Shown here piece after piece: positions 35,518 through 44,877 of a stretch of DNA of 64,000 nt. The notes beneath the pieces are model-generated. The model saw nothing but the letters and a program-made list of their open reading frames with translations, searched no databases and had not been told where the DNA came from. Made by a program: the position numbers and the translations under genes. The stretch's first letter is position 1. Every line of letters starts with the position of its first letter. The stretch is from contig NZ_CP101827.1 in assembly GCF_024498295.1 (NCBI RefSeq), forward strand, positions 1,368,001 through 1,432,000. Reading direction: 5' to 3'. The stretch comes from Thermocaproicibacter melissae. GTDB taxonomy: Bacteria; Bacillota; Clostridia; Oscillospirales; Acutalibacteraceae.

Positions 35518-36978
35518 TTGGAAGCTATTTATGCGCGCCAGTCAGTAGACAAGAAGGATTCGATTAGCATAGAAAGTCAAATAGAACTATGCCGAAATGA
35601 ATGTACTGGTGAACCAAAAATTTATTCTGATAAAGGCTATTCGGGTAAAAACACAGACCGCCCAGCATTTCAGAAAATGATGCAGGCTGTGGAGCGTGGT
35701 GAAATCGAGAAAATCATTGTATATCGATTAGACCGAATCAGCCGGTCAATCACGGACTTCGGTCGTATATGGGAAATTCTCAAAGCACACAATACTGAAT
35801 TTATCTCCGTAAATGAAAAATTTGATACTTCTACCCCTGTCGGCCGCGCGATGGTTTATATCATTATGGTGTTCGCACAGTTGGAACGCGAGACCATAGC
35901 GGAGCGCATAAAGGATAATTATTACCAACGGGCAAAAAGGGGGGCATTTCTTGGCGGCCCTGCGCCCTTTGGCTTCAAAATTCAGCGCACGAAGATAGGG
36001 GGAAAGGCCGCGTCTATGCTTGTCCCTGACGGCAATATAGAGGTCGTGCGTCAAATATTTAACAAATATGCTTATGCTGGTATGTCGCTCAGTAAAATCG
36101 CGGCATGGTTAACTGAAACAGGTGTTTCAGGAATTGGCCGTAAGACTTGGGATAATGTATCGATTAGCCGTATTCTTCATAATCCGGCCTATGTAAAAGC
36201 CGATGCCGACGTATATTATTACTATCGCGGTAAGGGCTTAATTCTTTATAACGACATTGATGAATTTACCGGAGAAAAGGGGCTGTGGCTTTGGGGAAAA
36301 CGAGACAGATCAGCTGCCAAATATACCGACCTGCATGAGCAACTGCTCGCAATCGCCGCACATGACGGAGTAATTGATTCACAAACATTCCTTGCCTGCC
36401 AGAAGCGACTGGACGAAAATCGGCAGATTAAAAACACAGGTAGCGGGAAATACACTTGGCTTTCGGGTTTAGTGAAATGCGCGAACTGTGGTTATTCATT
36501 GCGAGTAATTCATACCGGCAATTATTTGTACTTCAACTGTTCCGGCAAAACGAACCTACACCTTTGCAATGTGAAACATTCTGAACGCATTGAAGATGTT
36601 GAAGCACAAGCTGAAGAACAGATACAGGCCGAAATAGACCGCCTTTCCTCTGTGGCTACGCCGGAGCCAAAGGCAGATAGTCATAATGCGGAAAAAATTG
36701 AAGTAGCTAAGATAGACGAACAGATTAGTCATTTAATGGATAAGCTTGAAGAAGCAAACGAAATTACGATGCGGTATATTAATGCGCGCATGGTTGAGCT
36801 TGATGCGCGCAGGACTGAATTACTCAATAAAATAAACGCTGCGCCTGAGCACAAAACAATCAAACTTCCGAATTGCAGGTTTAGAGAGCTTGATTTTGAC
36901 AGTAAAAAAGAAGTCGCTCAGCTTCTTGTAAAACGGATAGATGTATCGCCCGAAAGCGTAAAGGTTATATTTAAGTAG
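35518..36978 (+). CDS. Large serine recombinase (site-specific integrase/excisionase)
   Basis: This 486-residue recombinase has the catalytic serine S9 in YARQS, a resolvase domain (about 1-140) with YRLDRISRS, a recombinase domain (about 155-270), a zinc ribbon (KCANCGYS near 321) and a coiled coil (about 385-430). It would cut attL and attR flanking the element and restore the interrupted deacetylase gene. TTG start behind GAGGTGAG. Its stop is about 26 bp from the right junction, as in skin-type elements. A separate directionality factor was not identified. Confidence 0.95.
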   Translation: MEAIYARQSVDKKDSISIESQIELCRNECTGEPKIYSDKGYSGKNTDRPAFQKMMQAVERGEIEKIIVYRLDRISRSITDFGRIWEILKAHNTEFISVNEKFDTSTPVGRAMVYIIMVFAQLERETIAERIKDNYYQRAKRGAFLGGPAPFGFKIQRTKIGGKAASMLVPDGNIEVVRQIFNKYAYAGMSLSKIAAWLTETGVSGIGRKTWDNVSISRILHNPAYVKADADVYYYYRGKGLILYNDIDEFTGEKGLWLWGKRDRSAAKYTDLHEQLLAIAAHDGVIDSQTFLACQKRLDENRQIKNTGSGKYTWLSGLVKCANCGYSLRVIHTGNYLYFNCSGKTNLHLCNVKHSERIEDVEAQAEEQIQAEIDRLSSVATPEPKADSHNAEKIEVAKIDEQISHLMDKLEEANEITMRYINARMVELDARRTELLNKINAAPEHKTIKLPNCRFRELDFDSKKEVAQLLVKRIDVSPESVKVIFK

Positions 36979-37533
36979 CTACATTATTTTAGTATTCTGC
37001 GTTTCTACGTCCCACTGAATCGGATACATTTTCAGGCTGTTTACCGTGTCGATTACAGCATTGTTGTAATCGCCGTATGGAGGACGGAACAACAGCGGGC
37101 TTTTTCCCGTAATTGCCATGATTTTTTTGTTGCACTCTGTAATTTGGGCTGTCATTTCCTGCTGCGTGAGCTTCGGCATGTGCGGATGCGTGTTCGAGTG
37201 GTTGCAAACTTCGTGCCCTGCTTCGGCCAACGCTTTGACGGAATCGGGGTATTTGTCCACCCATGCGCCTACAACAAAAAACGTGGCATGCACATTATAT
37301 TGTTTCAGAATATCAATCAGCGTTTGCGTTTGTTCGTTTCCCCACGCCGCATCGAAGGATATGGCGATTTTCTTTTCATCCGTTTGTACATTGTAAATCG
37401 GCAAGGAGCGCTTTGTGGACGCCGCCTGAATTGCACGCGCGCCTTGGATGCACGCGCACACCGCAAGCACCGCGGCAAGAATGAAGCAAAGCACTGCCAG
37501 AATCCGCTTTTTTGTTACCGTTAAGGCCACCAT
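36979..37533 (-). pseudogene. pdaB: PdaB-like polysaccharide deacetylase, 5' part of interrupted gene
   Basis: The native part covers about 176 residues. It has an N-terminal membrane anchor (about 10-32) and a NodB deacetylase core with the catalytic Asp in ISFDAAWG, metal ligands in HSNTHPH and the RPPYGDYN motif. After IQWDV the frame enters the element, adds about eight foreign residues and stops, so the C-terminal catalytic strand and GSIILMHN motif are missing. The AAGGGG site supports the start. Related PdaB proteins act in the mother cell during cortex/spore maturation. Activity as a truncated protein is unlikely. Confidence 0.88.
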
Positions 37534-37676
37534 AACAAATTACCCCTTTCCCGTACAAAATATATGCACGAAAACGGGAAGCTATGGCTCACAGTCTAGA
37601 GAAATTGTCATTGACATTCCTTAAGAATGTTTATAATATGAAATAAATGCCAGTACATCAGTTGGAGGGAACTCAC

Positions 37677-38243
37677 ATGAATGCTGTACCAACCATGGAA
37701 GAAGCGCAGAAGCTTTTGGAAGAGTATAACCAAGATGCATTTCATCTGAAACACGCAAAAATCGTTTCCGGCGTGATGGGATATTTTGCGAAGGAGTATG
37801 ATCCGGAAAACATAGAGTTCTGGAAAGTTGTCGGGCTCCTTCATGACCTTGATTTTGAGCAGTACCCTGAACAGCACTGCATCAAAGAGCAGGAAATCAT
37901 GCGTGCCCGCGGATTGGACGAGCGTCTGATTCACGCAGTAGCAAGCCACGGCTATGGTATCACGGTTGACATAAAACCCGAACACATCATGGAAAAAATC
38001 CTATATGCCACCGACGAGCTCACCGGATTGATCGGTGCGGTCGCTTTGATGCACCCCTCCAAAAGCGTGCGCGGAATGCAGCTGAAATCTGTCAAAAAGA
38101 AATTTAAGACACCATCCTTCGCTGCCGGATGCTCTCGAGAAGTAATTCAAAAGGGCGCTGATATGCTCGGCTGGACGCTTGACGAGCTGATTACCCGCAC
38201 TATTGAAGCCATGCAGCCGCTTTGCGACGAATTAGGCATCTAA
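37677..38243 (+). CDS. HD-domain hydrolase-like protein
   Basis: This 188-residue protein has an HD domain: an early histidine (FHLKHAKIV), the HD pair in GLLHDLDFEQYPEQH and a later ATDELTGLI segment. Such proteins act as metal-dependent phosphohydrolases. The substrate is unknown. A GGAGG site eight bases upstream supports the ATG chosen over the longer frame. TTGACA and TATAAT hexamers about 15 nt apart lie just upstream. A bidirectional terminator follows. Confidence 0.82.
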   Translation: MNAVPTMEEAQKLLEEYNQDAFHLKHAKIVSGVMGYFAKEYDPENIEFWKVVGLLHDLDFEQYPEQHCIKEQEIMRARGLDERLIHAVASHGYGITVDIKPEHIMEKILYATDELTGLIGAVALMHPSKSVRGMQLKSVKKKFKTPSFAAGCSREVIQKGADMLGWTLDELITRTIEAMQPLCDELGI

Positions 38244-38262
38244 TCCATTGACCGCAAACAAA

Positions 38263-38311
38263 AAAATCCCCCATCAGAAGGAACTATTTGTTCCATTCTG
38301 GCGGGGGTTTT
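38263..38311. terminator. Bidirectional terminator between HD gene and LacI regulator
   Basis: A long stem, AAAATCCCCC...GGAAC with GTTCC...GGGGGTTTT, has A and T runs on both sides. The lacI-type stop codon lies inside it. Confidence 0.88.
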
Positions 38312-39383
38312 CTGTTCTGTCGTTCTGCTTATTTATTTTTTCATTTTCCGGTTCCGGACAGCTTTCACGGAAAATAATCTTCAGCGGTTCGATTCGCGTC
38401 GTGGGACGCCAATCATTTGTGTCGATCATGTTCAGCACAAGCTCAAGACATTCTGCCGCCATCGTTTCAATCGGCATACGAATTGCCGTCAGCGAAGGCG
38501 TCATATATTCTTCGATCTGACTGTCACCATAGGAAACCAGTTTTACCTCATTCGGAATCTGCAGACCGCGTTCACGGATTGCGCGGGCCGCACCGGCTGC
38601 CATTTCACTGATTTGTACAAACAATCCTTGCGGGATACTGCCGCTTTGCAGCATACGTTTCGCTGCAACATAACCGCCCTCTGTACTGAGCACATCTTCC
38701 TGTATATGCTGCGGGGCAACAACCAAGCCGTTCTGACTGCATCCATCCAGAAAGCCAAGCTGTCTCATGCTGCCAGCTCTGCTCCGCTTCGACGGCATAA
38801 TAAGTCCAACGTTTTTGCACCCTGAAGAAGCAAACAGCTGCGCCACCCGTCTGCCTGCCTCATAGTCTTCCACATAGACCGAACCGTATTTCTCCGTTGG
38901 GCGGTTAAATATCACAATCGGAATGTCGAATGTCTCATTCAGCAAGAATGCGGTATCTTCCTCCGAGACACCGTAAATAATCGCGCCGTTGCAGTAAGTG
39001 GAAGACAAGAGTTCTTTCTTCTCACTGAGCTTAGTAAGCTGATAGGTCTGCATTAAAATATCAACAGGCAGATTCTTGTCAGAAATCTCGGTCTGAATTC
39101 CATATAAAATTCTGCCAAGCACGTTTTTAACATCTTTAATGTAGCAGTTGAACACAGCAATCAGTTTATGCTGGTTCCCGCCTTCCCCTTGGCGGAGCCG
39201 CTTTGCGTAAATATTTGGTTGGTAACCCATTTCACGCGCAGCTTCCAAAACCCTGTTCTGGGTCGCTTTTGAGATGCGCATTTTATCGCCGTGGCCATTC
39301 AAAACAATGGATATCGTGCCGGGTGAAAGGTTCAGACTTTCCGCCAGCTGCTTAATACTAACGGCCCCTTTTCTTTTTCTCAT
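38274..39383 (-). CDS. LacI-family transcription regulator
   Basis: This 369-residue protein has an N-terminal LacI helix-turn-helix (VSIKQLAESLNLSPGTISIVLNG) and a sugar-binding-like effector domain. The GGAGG site selects the inner ATG, 25 codons inside the longest frame. It has no carbohydrate gene next to it, so the target is unknown. It differs from the cellobiose regulator in sequence and length. Confidence 0.88.
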   Translation of the reverse strand: MRKRKGAVSIKQLAESLNLSPGTISIVLNGHGDKMRISKATQNRVLEAAREMGYQPNIYAKRLRQGEGGNQHKLIAVFNCYIKDVKNVLGRILYGIQTEISDKNLPVDILMQTYQLTKLSEKKELLSSTYCNGAIIYGVSEEDTAFLLNETFDIPIVIFNRPTEKYGSVYVEDYEAGRRVAQLFASSGCKNVGLIMPSKRSRAGSMRQLGFLDGCSQNGLVVAPQHIQEDVLSTEGGYVAAKRMLQSGSIPQGLFVQISEMAAGAARAIRERGLQIPNEVKLVSYGDSQIEEYMTPSLTAIRMPIETMAAECLELVLNMIDTNDWRPTTRIEPLKIIFRESCPEPENEKINKQNDRTENPRQNGTNSSF

Positions 39384-39586
39384 ATATTTCCTCCATTTGG
39401 GCAGAAGGCCCGCTAACAGTGAAACCGACCGTGAATACCATACAAAATTATTATACATTCACGAAGCAAAAAAAGCAATAATTTTAGCTGGTTTTAGCGC
39501 TTATTTAGCATAGATTTTTAGTATCATTTTTTGGCGAATATTTCAGGTGCTGTGCGTGTTGTTGGGGCATATTCAGACTTTTTCTT

Positions 39587-41377
39587 TTAGCTCTTCAGCG
39601 GCTGCGTATGGCGGGTCAGCCAATCCAGTTCCCTACCGGAAAGGAACGGCGAAAGCGTTTCCAATACGTGTCGATTGTAGCAATTCAGCCAATTAAGTTC
39701 TTCCTCAGTCAAAAGCTCAGGCAATACCGGCGCTATATCTATGGGAAATACGGTAACGGTTTCAAATTTCAGAAAACGGCCGTATTCGTTCTCATATGCT
39801 TCCTGAACAATCATCAAATTTTCGGTCCGAATGCCGAATTTTCCTTCCTGATAGACACCCGGCTCGTTCGTAATGGTCATGCCCGGGCGCAGTATCGTTT
39901 TGTTATTCATTCGGAGATTTTGGGGTCCCTCATGCACACTGCCGAATGTGCCCACCCCGTGGCCTGTTCCGCAGCGGTAATCAATTCCATGCTTCCAAAG
40001 CGGTTCACGGCAGAGGATGTCGATATTTCCTCCCGTGCAGCCCTCCTGAAAAACAGCGGTAGCGAGCGCTATGTGGCATTTGAGCACCCATGTGTAACAT
40101 TCCTTTTCCTCCCGCGTCACAGGGCCGAGGGCAAAGGTTCGCGTGATGTCCGTCGTAGCGTCAACATACTGTCCGCCGGAATCAACAAGCAGCAGTCCGC
40201 TTCTCTCCAGCGTTTTGCAGCTTTCCGGCTTCGGGGCATAATGCATCATCGCCGCATTCTCTCGGTAAGCGGCAATCGTGTCAAAGCTGAGCCCGTGGTT
40301 CCCGGGTTGACGTCTGCGGGCTTCTTCGAGAAGCTCGCAAACATCCCATTCCGTTACGGTCTTCCCTGCGTTGAGCCTGCTTTCCAGCTCCGCAAAGGCT
40401 TCCACCATGGCGCAGCCATCGCGGATATGCGCAGTGCGGAAACCCTGAATTTCGGTCTCGTTTTTGATACTCTTCAGCTCGGTTACAATGTCGATTCCAT
40501 CTCTTACTAGGATGGCCTTGTTTTCCTTCAGAATGTCATACAGCTTTTCATTCATTCCCGCTGGGTCTGCCAGAACCGTAATTCCCTCCGGCATCGTGCG
40601 AAGAAATTCGCCGATCTCATCGTAGCCGCGAACGGCAACACCGTTCTCTGTGAGATTTTCCATTACTTCTTGCGGAACGCGGGAAGTATCAATGAAGAGA
40701 TATGCCGAATCGGGCAGCACTGCCGCGTAAGCAAGCGCAAACGGCGAGTTTTCTACGTCGTCTGCGCGAAGATTCATCAACCATGCCACGCAGTCAAGTC
40801 GTGCATAGATCTGCGCATCCGCTCCTCGGCTGTTCAGTTCTTTCCGCACCACAGCCAGCTTCTGCGCGCAAGTCATGCCTGCATATTTGGGGCTATGTAG
40901 AAAAACTTCTGTTCTCGGTACCGGCGGTCTGTCTGTCCAAATGTCCGCAACAAGGTCTATCTGCTTGAGGCCGATGTTTTTTTCGCCTAGGAGACATTCC
41001 ATTCTGCGTGCATCGGCGGCGGAAAAAAGGCTTCCGTCAATTCCAACCGTGTCGCCCGCCTTCAATTCCTCCCGCAGAAATTCCACAACGGTCGGAACCC
41101 CGCTGACCCCTATGCGGAACAGCCGGATTCCGCTGCCCTCAAGCTGATGTTCAGCCTGAATAAAATAGCGCCCGTCTGTCCAGAGTCCGCTCTTGGTTTC
41201 TGTTACGGCAAGCGTTCCGGCAGAACCGGTGAAGCCCGAAAAATATTCCCTCGTTCGCCAATGAGCGGGTGTATATTCGCTCAGATGCGGGTCCGATGAC
41301 GGAATTATATAAGCCTGCACGCCGGCCTGCTTCATCGCGGCGCGCAGCGCGGCAATTCGTTCTATCGTTTTCTGCAT
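39587..41377 (-). CDS. Xaa-Pro aminopeptidase (M24, three-domain type)
   Basis: This 596-residue peptidase matches the long APP1-like form with two creatinase-like domains before the pita-bread catalytic domain. Metal ligands are visible in LLVDSGGQYVDATTDITRT, CGTGHGVGTFGSVHEGP, ITNEPGVY and GIRTENL. It removes N-terminal residues preceding proline in the cytosol. The AAGGAG site chooses the inner ATG. It is downstream of the citrate synthase gene but separated by a terminator. Confidence 0.93.
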   Translation of the reverse strand: MQKTIERIAALRAAMKQAGVQAYIIPSSDPHLSEYTPAHWRTREYFSGFTGSAGTLAVTETKSGLWTDGRYFIQAEHQLEGSGIRLFRIGVSGVPTVVEFLREELKAGDTVGIDGSLFSAADARRMECLLGEKNIGLKQIDLVADIWTDRPPVPRTEVFLHSPKYAGMTCAQKLAVVRKELNSRGADAQIYARLDCVAWLMNLRADDVENSPFALAYAAVLPDSAYLFIDTSRVPQEVMENLTENGVAVRGYDEIGEFLRTMPEGITVLADPAGMNEKLYDILKENKAILVRDGIDIVTELKSIKNETEIQGFRTAHIRDGCAMVEAFAELESRLNAGKTVTEWDVCELLEEARRRQPGNHGLSFDTIAAYRENAAMMHYAPKPESCKTLERSGLLLVDSGGQYVDATTDITRTFALGPVTREEKECYTWVLKCHIALATAVFQEGCTGGNIDILCREPLWKHGIDYRCGTGHGVGTFGSVHEGPQNLRMNNKTILRPGMTITNEPGVYQEGKFGIRTENLMIVQEAYENEYGRFLKFETVTVFPIDIAPVLPELLTEEELNWLNCYNRHVLETLSPFLSGRELDWLTRHTQPLKS

Positions 41378-41497
41378 GCGGATGACTCCTTTCCGTTTCA
41401 GTATAGGTTTGCATAAGGAGACTGTCAACCGCACTGGGTAGGAAACACAAGAAATATTTCCTGTACGATTTTGGAGCTATCGCCCGATAACATATCA

Positions 41498-41532
41498 AAA
41501 ACCGGTGCCGCCATATTCGGAAGCACCGGTTT
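41498..41532 (-). terminator. Terminator of citrate synthase gene
   Basis: AAACCGGTGC pairs with GCACCGGTTT and is followed on the minus strand by TTTGATATG. Confidence 0.8.
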
Positions 41533-41555
41533 CTTTATTGCTGACATCATAGGAC

Positions 41556-42932
41556 TTAGCGCTCGTTAAGCGGCTTGTATGGGCGATGTTTCGCAACACT
41601 CATGTAAGCAGGGCGGATAATCTTTCCTTCGTTGATGCGCTCTTCCATAAGATGTGCGCTCCACCCGGCGATGCGCGCCATGGCAAAGACCGGGGTGAAC
41701 AGCTCCGTCGGCAGCCCAAGCATGTGATAGACAAATCCGCTGTAAAAATCAATGTTGGCGCTGACGCCCTTGTAGGTCTTGCGCTCCTGACTGATGATTT
41801 CCGGAGCCAAACGTTCCACCAAGGCATAAAGCTCATATTCCTTCGTAAAGCCCTTTTCTTCAGAAAGGCGCTTGACAAACTTCTTGAAGATATTGGCACG
41901 CGGGTCGGAGAGTGAGTAAACCGCATGGCCCATGCCGTAAATCAGCCCTGAGCGGTCGAACGCCTCCTTGTTTAGAAGTCGGTGCAGGTAATTGCCGACT
42001 TCCGCTTCACTCGTCCAGTCTTTTACTTCGCGCTTCATGTCTTCAAACATCTGAACGACCTTTACGTTTGCTCCGCCATGTCTGGGGCCTTTCAGAGACC
42101 CGAGCGCGGCAGCCATGACGGAATATGTATCGGTTCCGGAGGACGCGACTACATGAGTTGTGAAGCTGGAGTTGTTGCCGCCGCCGTGCTCTGCGTGCAG
42201 AACAAGCGCAAGGTCCAGAATCCTCGCTTCCAGCGGCGAATAGCGATTGTCAATTCGCAGCATATACAGAATATTTTCTGCCGTAGAAAGTTCAGGCCGC
42301 GGTGCATGAATGAAAAAGCTGTTGTAAGGATTTTTGTTGTGCATATAGGCCTGATAACCGTAAACAGCAAGCTGCGGGAAAAGAGCAATCATTTCAATGC
42401 ACTGCCGCAGAACATTTTCCAGCGAGGTATCGTTGGCCCTTTCGTCATAGGCGTAAAGTGTCAGGATGCTGCGGGCCAGCGTGTTCATCATGTCGAAGCT
42501 CGGGGCCTTCATAATAATGTCCCGCACGAAATTGGTCGGCAATGTCCGGTAATTGGCCAGCATCGTCTTGAATTCGTCCAACTGCTGAGGTGTAGGAAGG
42601 TCTCCAAACAGCAGAAGATAAACTGTTTCTTCAAAACCAAAGCGATTCTCAGAAACAAAACCTTGAACGATTTCTTCAATGTCGATGCCGCGGTAATAAA
42701 GCTTTCCTTCGCAGGGAACTGACTTTCCGTTCTCCATTTTTGAGGAGACAATCTCGGAAATCTCGGTCAGACCGGTTAATACGCCTTTCCCATTGATATC
42801 TCGCAGACCACGTTTGACATCATACTTTGTGTAAAGCTGCGAATCAATGTAGCTGTGCTCTCGACAGAGCTGGGTCAATTTAATGATTTGCGGTGAGATC
42901 TCAAATAAATCGGCTCTTGCATTTTTCTGCAA
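41556..42932 (-). CDS. gltA: Citrate synthase
   Basis: This 458-residue enzyme has the catalytic histidines in LHAEHGGGNNSSF and GPRHGGAN and an Asp-containing segment near SDPRANIFKKF. It condenses acetyl-CoA and oxaloacetate. Anaerobes of this group use it to make 2-oxoglutarate for glutamate. TTG start with a GGAAGGG site about ten bases upstream. It is monocistronic. A methylcitrate synthase activity cannot be excluded from sequence alone. Confidence 0.92.
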   Translation of the reverse strand: MQKNARADLFEISPQIIKLTQLCREHSYIDSQLYTKYDVKRGLRDINGKGVLTGLTEISEIVSSKMENGKSVPCEGKLYYRGIDIEEIVQGFVSENRFGFEETVYLLLFGDLPTPQQLDEFKTMLANYRTLPTNFVRDIIMKAPSFDMMNTLARSILTLYAYDERANDTSLENVLRQCIEMIALFPQLAVYGYQAYMHNKNPYNSFFIHAPRPELSTAENILYMLRIDNRYSPLEARILDLALVLHAEHGGGNNSSFTTHVVASSGTDTYSVMAAALGSLKGPRHGGANVKVVQMFEDMKREVKDWTSEAEVGNYLHRLLNKEAFDRSGLIYGMGHAVYSLSDPRANIFKKFVKRLSEEKGFTKEYELYALVERLAPEIISQERKTYKGVSANIDFYSGFVYHMLGLPTELFTPVFAMARIAGWSAHLMEERINEGKIIRPAYMSVAKHRPYKPLNER

Positions 42933-43133
42933 TTTGAATCACCCTTCCTTTCTTTCAGCGCTTCTCAGCGTTACGTTATAAAAGTTTTATTATTATAACT
43001 TGCTGTGAAATTCTTGTCAAGAAAGCAATGTCGAAAAAAATCTTCCAAAAATACTCCCAACAAATCTGCCTTTCCGAGGCGGATAGCCTGCGAGTCAAAC
43101 ATGGTAGGGAACATACCGGAAACGCACAGAGTA

Positions 43134-44081
43134 TCAATGAATGAAGCACATGATAATCGGAATTGCAATCACACACGCCAAGGTGGTAACAACGGTTGCG
43201 ACGCTCGCGAATTTATAGTCGGCGCCATAGCCTTTCGCCACGATGCTGGTGTTTGTCATGGCAGGCATGGCAGACTGGATGATGAATACCTCACCCATCA
43301 GCTTAGGCAGCGGGATAAACTGAAGTGTTGCCGCCACAAGAAGCGGCGAGAGAACGGAACGCGCCAGAATGAGCACGATAAGCTCGCGGTCCAGCTTCAG
43401 CTGACGAAGCGGAATGGTCGTCAGGGTAAGTCCAATGAAAATCAAAGCAAGCGGTGTTGTCGTGTTTCCAAGGTACCGCAAACTATCCGTCACGGGCTGC
43501 GGAAATTTTACCTGAAGCAGAATGAAAACGATGCCGAGAAGAAACCCAATCAGCGCGGGGGAAAACACCTTCTTCACCGTCGCTTTGGAAAAAAGCGGTG
43601 CTTTCAGAGACGCTTCCCCGTCGCAGCTAATCTCGTAGTTTCCGAGCGTCCAGAAAAGCAACGTATTGACAATATAATAAAGTAAAACGTAAGGAACGCT
43701 TTCGGTTCCGAATAGTTCAAGGTTGATGGGCAAACCGACAAAAATTGTATTGGAACAGAAAAAGATGGAACGGAAAACCCCTTTCCTCGACCGAGGAATC
43801 TTCATCAGATTGCTTACGGGAATGGAAAGAAAGTATGTGACAACTTTCGTGATGACAGGAACGAGAAGGCCACCGACGAGGGCCAGCAGCTTGCCTCGGT
43901 CAAAATTGTCCATCAGATTCCAAATCATGTAACACGGAAGTGCAATGTTAAGAAGGAACTTTGAGCTCGCATTGCCGAAGGTTTCGTTGATCCAACCCTT
44001 TCGGGCCATGAAAAAACCGACAGCGATCATAACGATAATGGGAACAATGCTCTCAGAGGCAGTTAAAAGCGTATGCAACAT
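43134..44081 (-). CDS. AEC-family transporter (auxin efflux carrier-like)
   Basis: This 315-residue membrane protein has ten predicted spans in two halves, including IALPCYMIWNLMDNFDRGK and the C-terminal SAMPAMTNTSIVAKGYGAD. AEC transporters export or import small carboxylates or malate. The GGAG site selects the ATG 11 codons inside the longest frame. The substrate is unknown, although the nearby citrate synthase suggests an organic acid. Confidence 0.85.
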   Translation of the reverse strand: MLHTLLTASESIVPIIVMIAVGFFMARKGWINETFGNASSKFLLNIALPCYMIWNLMDNFDRGKLLALVGGLLVPVITKVVTYFLSIPVSNLMKIPRSRKGVFRSIFFCSNTIFVGLPINLELFGTESVPYVLLYYIVNTLLFWTLGNYEISCDGEASLKAPLFSKATVKKVFSPALIGFLLGIVFILLQVKFPQPVTDSLRYLGNTTTPLALIFIGLTLTTIPLRQLKLDRELIVLILARSVLSPLLVAATLQFIPLPKLMGEVFIIQSAMPAMTNTSIVAKGYGADYKFASVATVVTTLACVIAIPIIMCFIH

Positions 44082-44244
44082 AGTTATCTCCAGAATATAG
44101 ATTAGCCGCATCAATCGGCAAGAAAACCTTCGCCGTTTTTTCGTTTATAGTTTTATATTATACACCAAGAGGGGCAAAATAGAAAGCATGGCTCCTCATC
44201 AGCGCAAAGGGTTCAAACTCCCTTCAGTATTTGTGGATTTAGGA

Positions 44245-44274
44245 TTGACATGCCCGAACGTTTTGTGGTATTAT
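44245..44274 (+). promoter_or_regulatory. Promoter of tRNA-Ser pair
   Basis: TTGACA is followed after about 18 nt by TATTAT, ahead of the first tRNA-Ser gene. Confidence 0.65.
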
Positions 44275-44303
44275 AAATTCCGCCCCTGCTGTATTTCTAT
44301 TGT

Positions 44304-44392
44304 GGAGAGGTGTCCGAGTGGTTTATGGAGCTAGTCTTGAAAACTAGTGATCCCGCAAGGGACCAAGAGTTCGAATCTCTTCCTCTCCGCCA
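44304..44392 (+). tRNA. tRNA-Ser (anticodon UGA)
   Basis: A complete 89-nt class II tRNA: acceptor GGAGAGG/CCTCTCC, anticodon stem CTAGT/ACTAG with loop CTTGAAA, a long variable arm, T loop TTCGAAT and encoded CCA. Confidence 0.97.
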
Positions 44393-44436
44393 AATTTGAA
44401 CAACATCCTCTTATTTGATATAGAATACAGAGAAAT

Positions 44437-44526
44437 GGAGAAATACCCAAGTGGTGAAGGGGCTCCCCTGCTAAGGGAGTAGGTCGTGAAAGCGGCGCGA
44501 GGGTTCAAATCCCTCTTTCTCCGCCA
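44437..44526 (+). tRNA. tRNA-Ser (anticodon GCU)
   Basis: A complete 90-nt class II tRNA: acceptor GGAGAAA/TTTCTCC, anticodon stem CTCCC/GGGAG with loop CTGCTAA, a long variable arm, T loop TTCAAAT and encoded CCA. It is in tandem with the Ser-UGA gene. Confidence 0.97.
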
Positions 44527-44564
44527 AACCCGCATGAACGCTAAGTTTATGCGGGTTGTTTTTT
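44527..44564 (+). terminator. Terminator after tRNA-Ser pair
   Basis: AACCCGCAT pairs with ATGCGGGTT, then GTTTTTTT. Confidence 0.9.
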
Positions 44565-44594
44565 TACCGGAAAACAATTTGGCTGGGAAGAATC

Positions 44595-44636
44595 AAACCC
44601 GCATGAGTACTGAAAAATCAGTATTCATGCGGGTTT
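44595..44636. terminator. Second long hairpin with the same ACCCGCATGA arm
   Basis: A 19-bp near-perfect stem reuses the AAACCCGCATGA sequence of the preceding terminator and has A and T runs on either side. It may be a backup terminator or a repeat-derived hairpin. Confidence 0.6.
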
Positions 44637-44744
44637 TGTGCTTTGATTAGGCTCAAATCCTCGGCCAATTGCCAGCAACGAAAACTCGGGTTGATTTAGC
44701 AGTTTCTTCCATTATGTAACCTATATTAGTTCAAATAGGAATCA

Positions 44745-44773
44745 TTGACATTTATTTACATACATTGTATTAT
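44745..44773 (+). promoter_or_regulatory. Promoter of type VII secretion accessory operon
   Basis: TTGACA, a 17-nt spacer and TATTAT lie about 105 nt before the first gene. Confidence 0.75.
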
Positions 44774-44877
44774 CTATATTAGAATCCTTTATTAGAAATA
44801 AAAGCCTTGTTGGCATTTCACCTTCCAAAAGAAAACAGATATGGTATTTCTTATGCCATAATTGTGGAGATGGGATT

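Larger units (their letters stand above)
24184..37005. mobile_element. 12.8-kb serine-recombinase element inside pdaB-like gene
   Basis: The element is bounded by a shared ACG-(2 nt)-GA sequence at both junctions with the deacetylase fragments. It encodes a large serine recombinase whose stop codon lies about 26 bp from the right junction, plus restriction-modification, small RNAs, mobilisation-like, replication-like, sigma-factor and surface-protein genes. Excision would leave a GGGA-(7 nt)-TCCC attB inside an intact gene. The size and architecture fit a skin-like or integrative mobilisable element. Ends were set by reconstructing the reading frame, not by a long duplication, as expected for serine integrases with a 2-nt core. 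Confidence 0.88.

Noticed and set aside
24184-37005. Prophage
   Set aside because: Although the recombinase and XRE switch are phage-like, there are no capsid, portal, terminase, tail or lysis genes.
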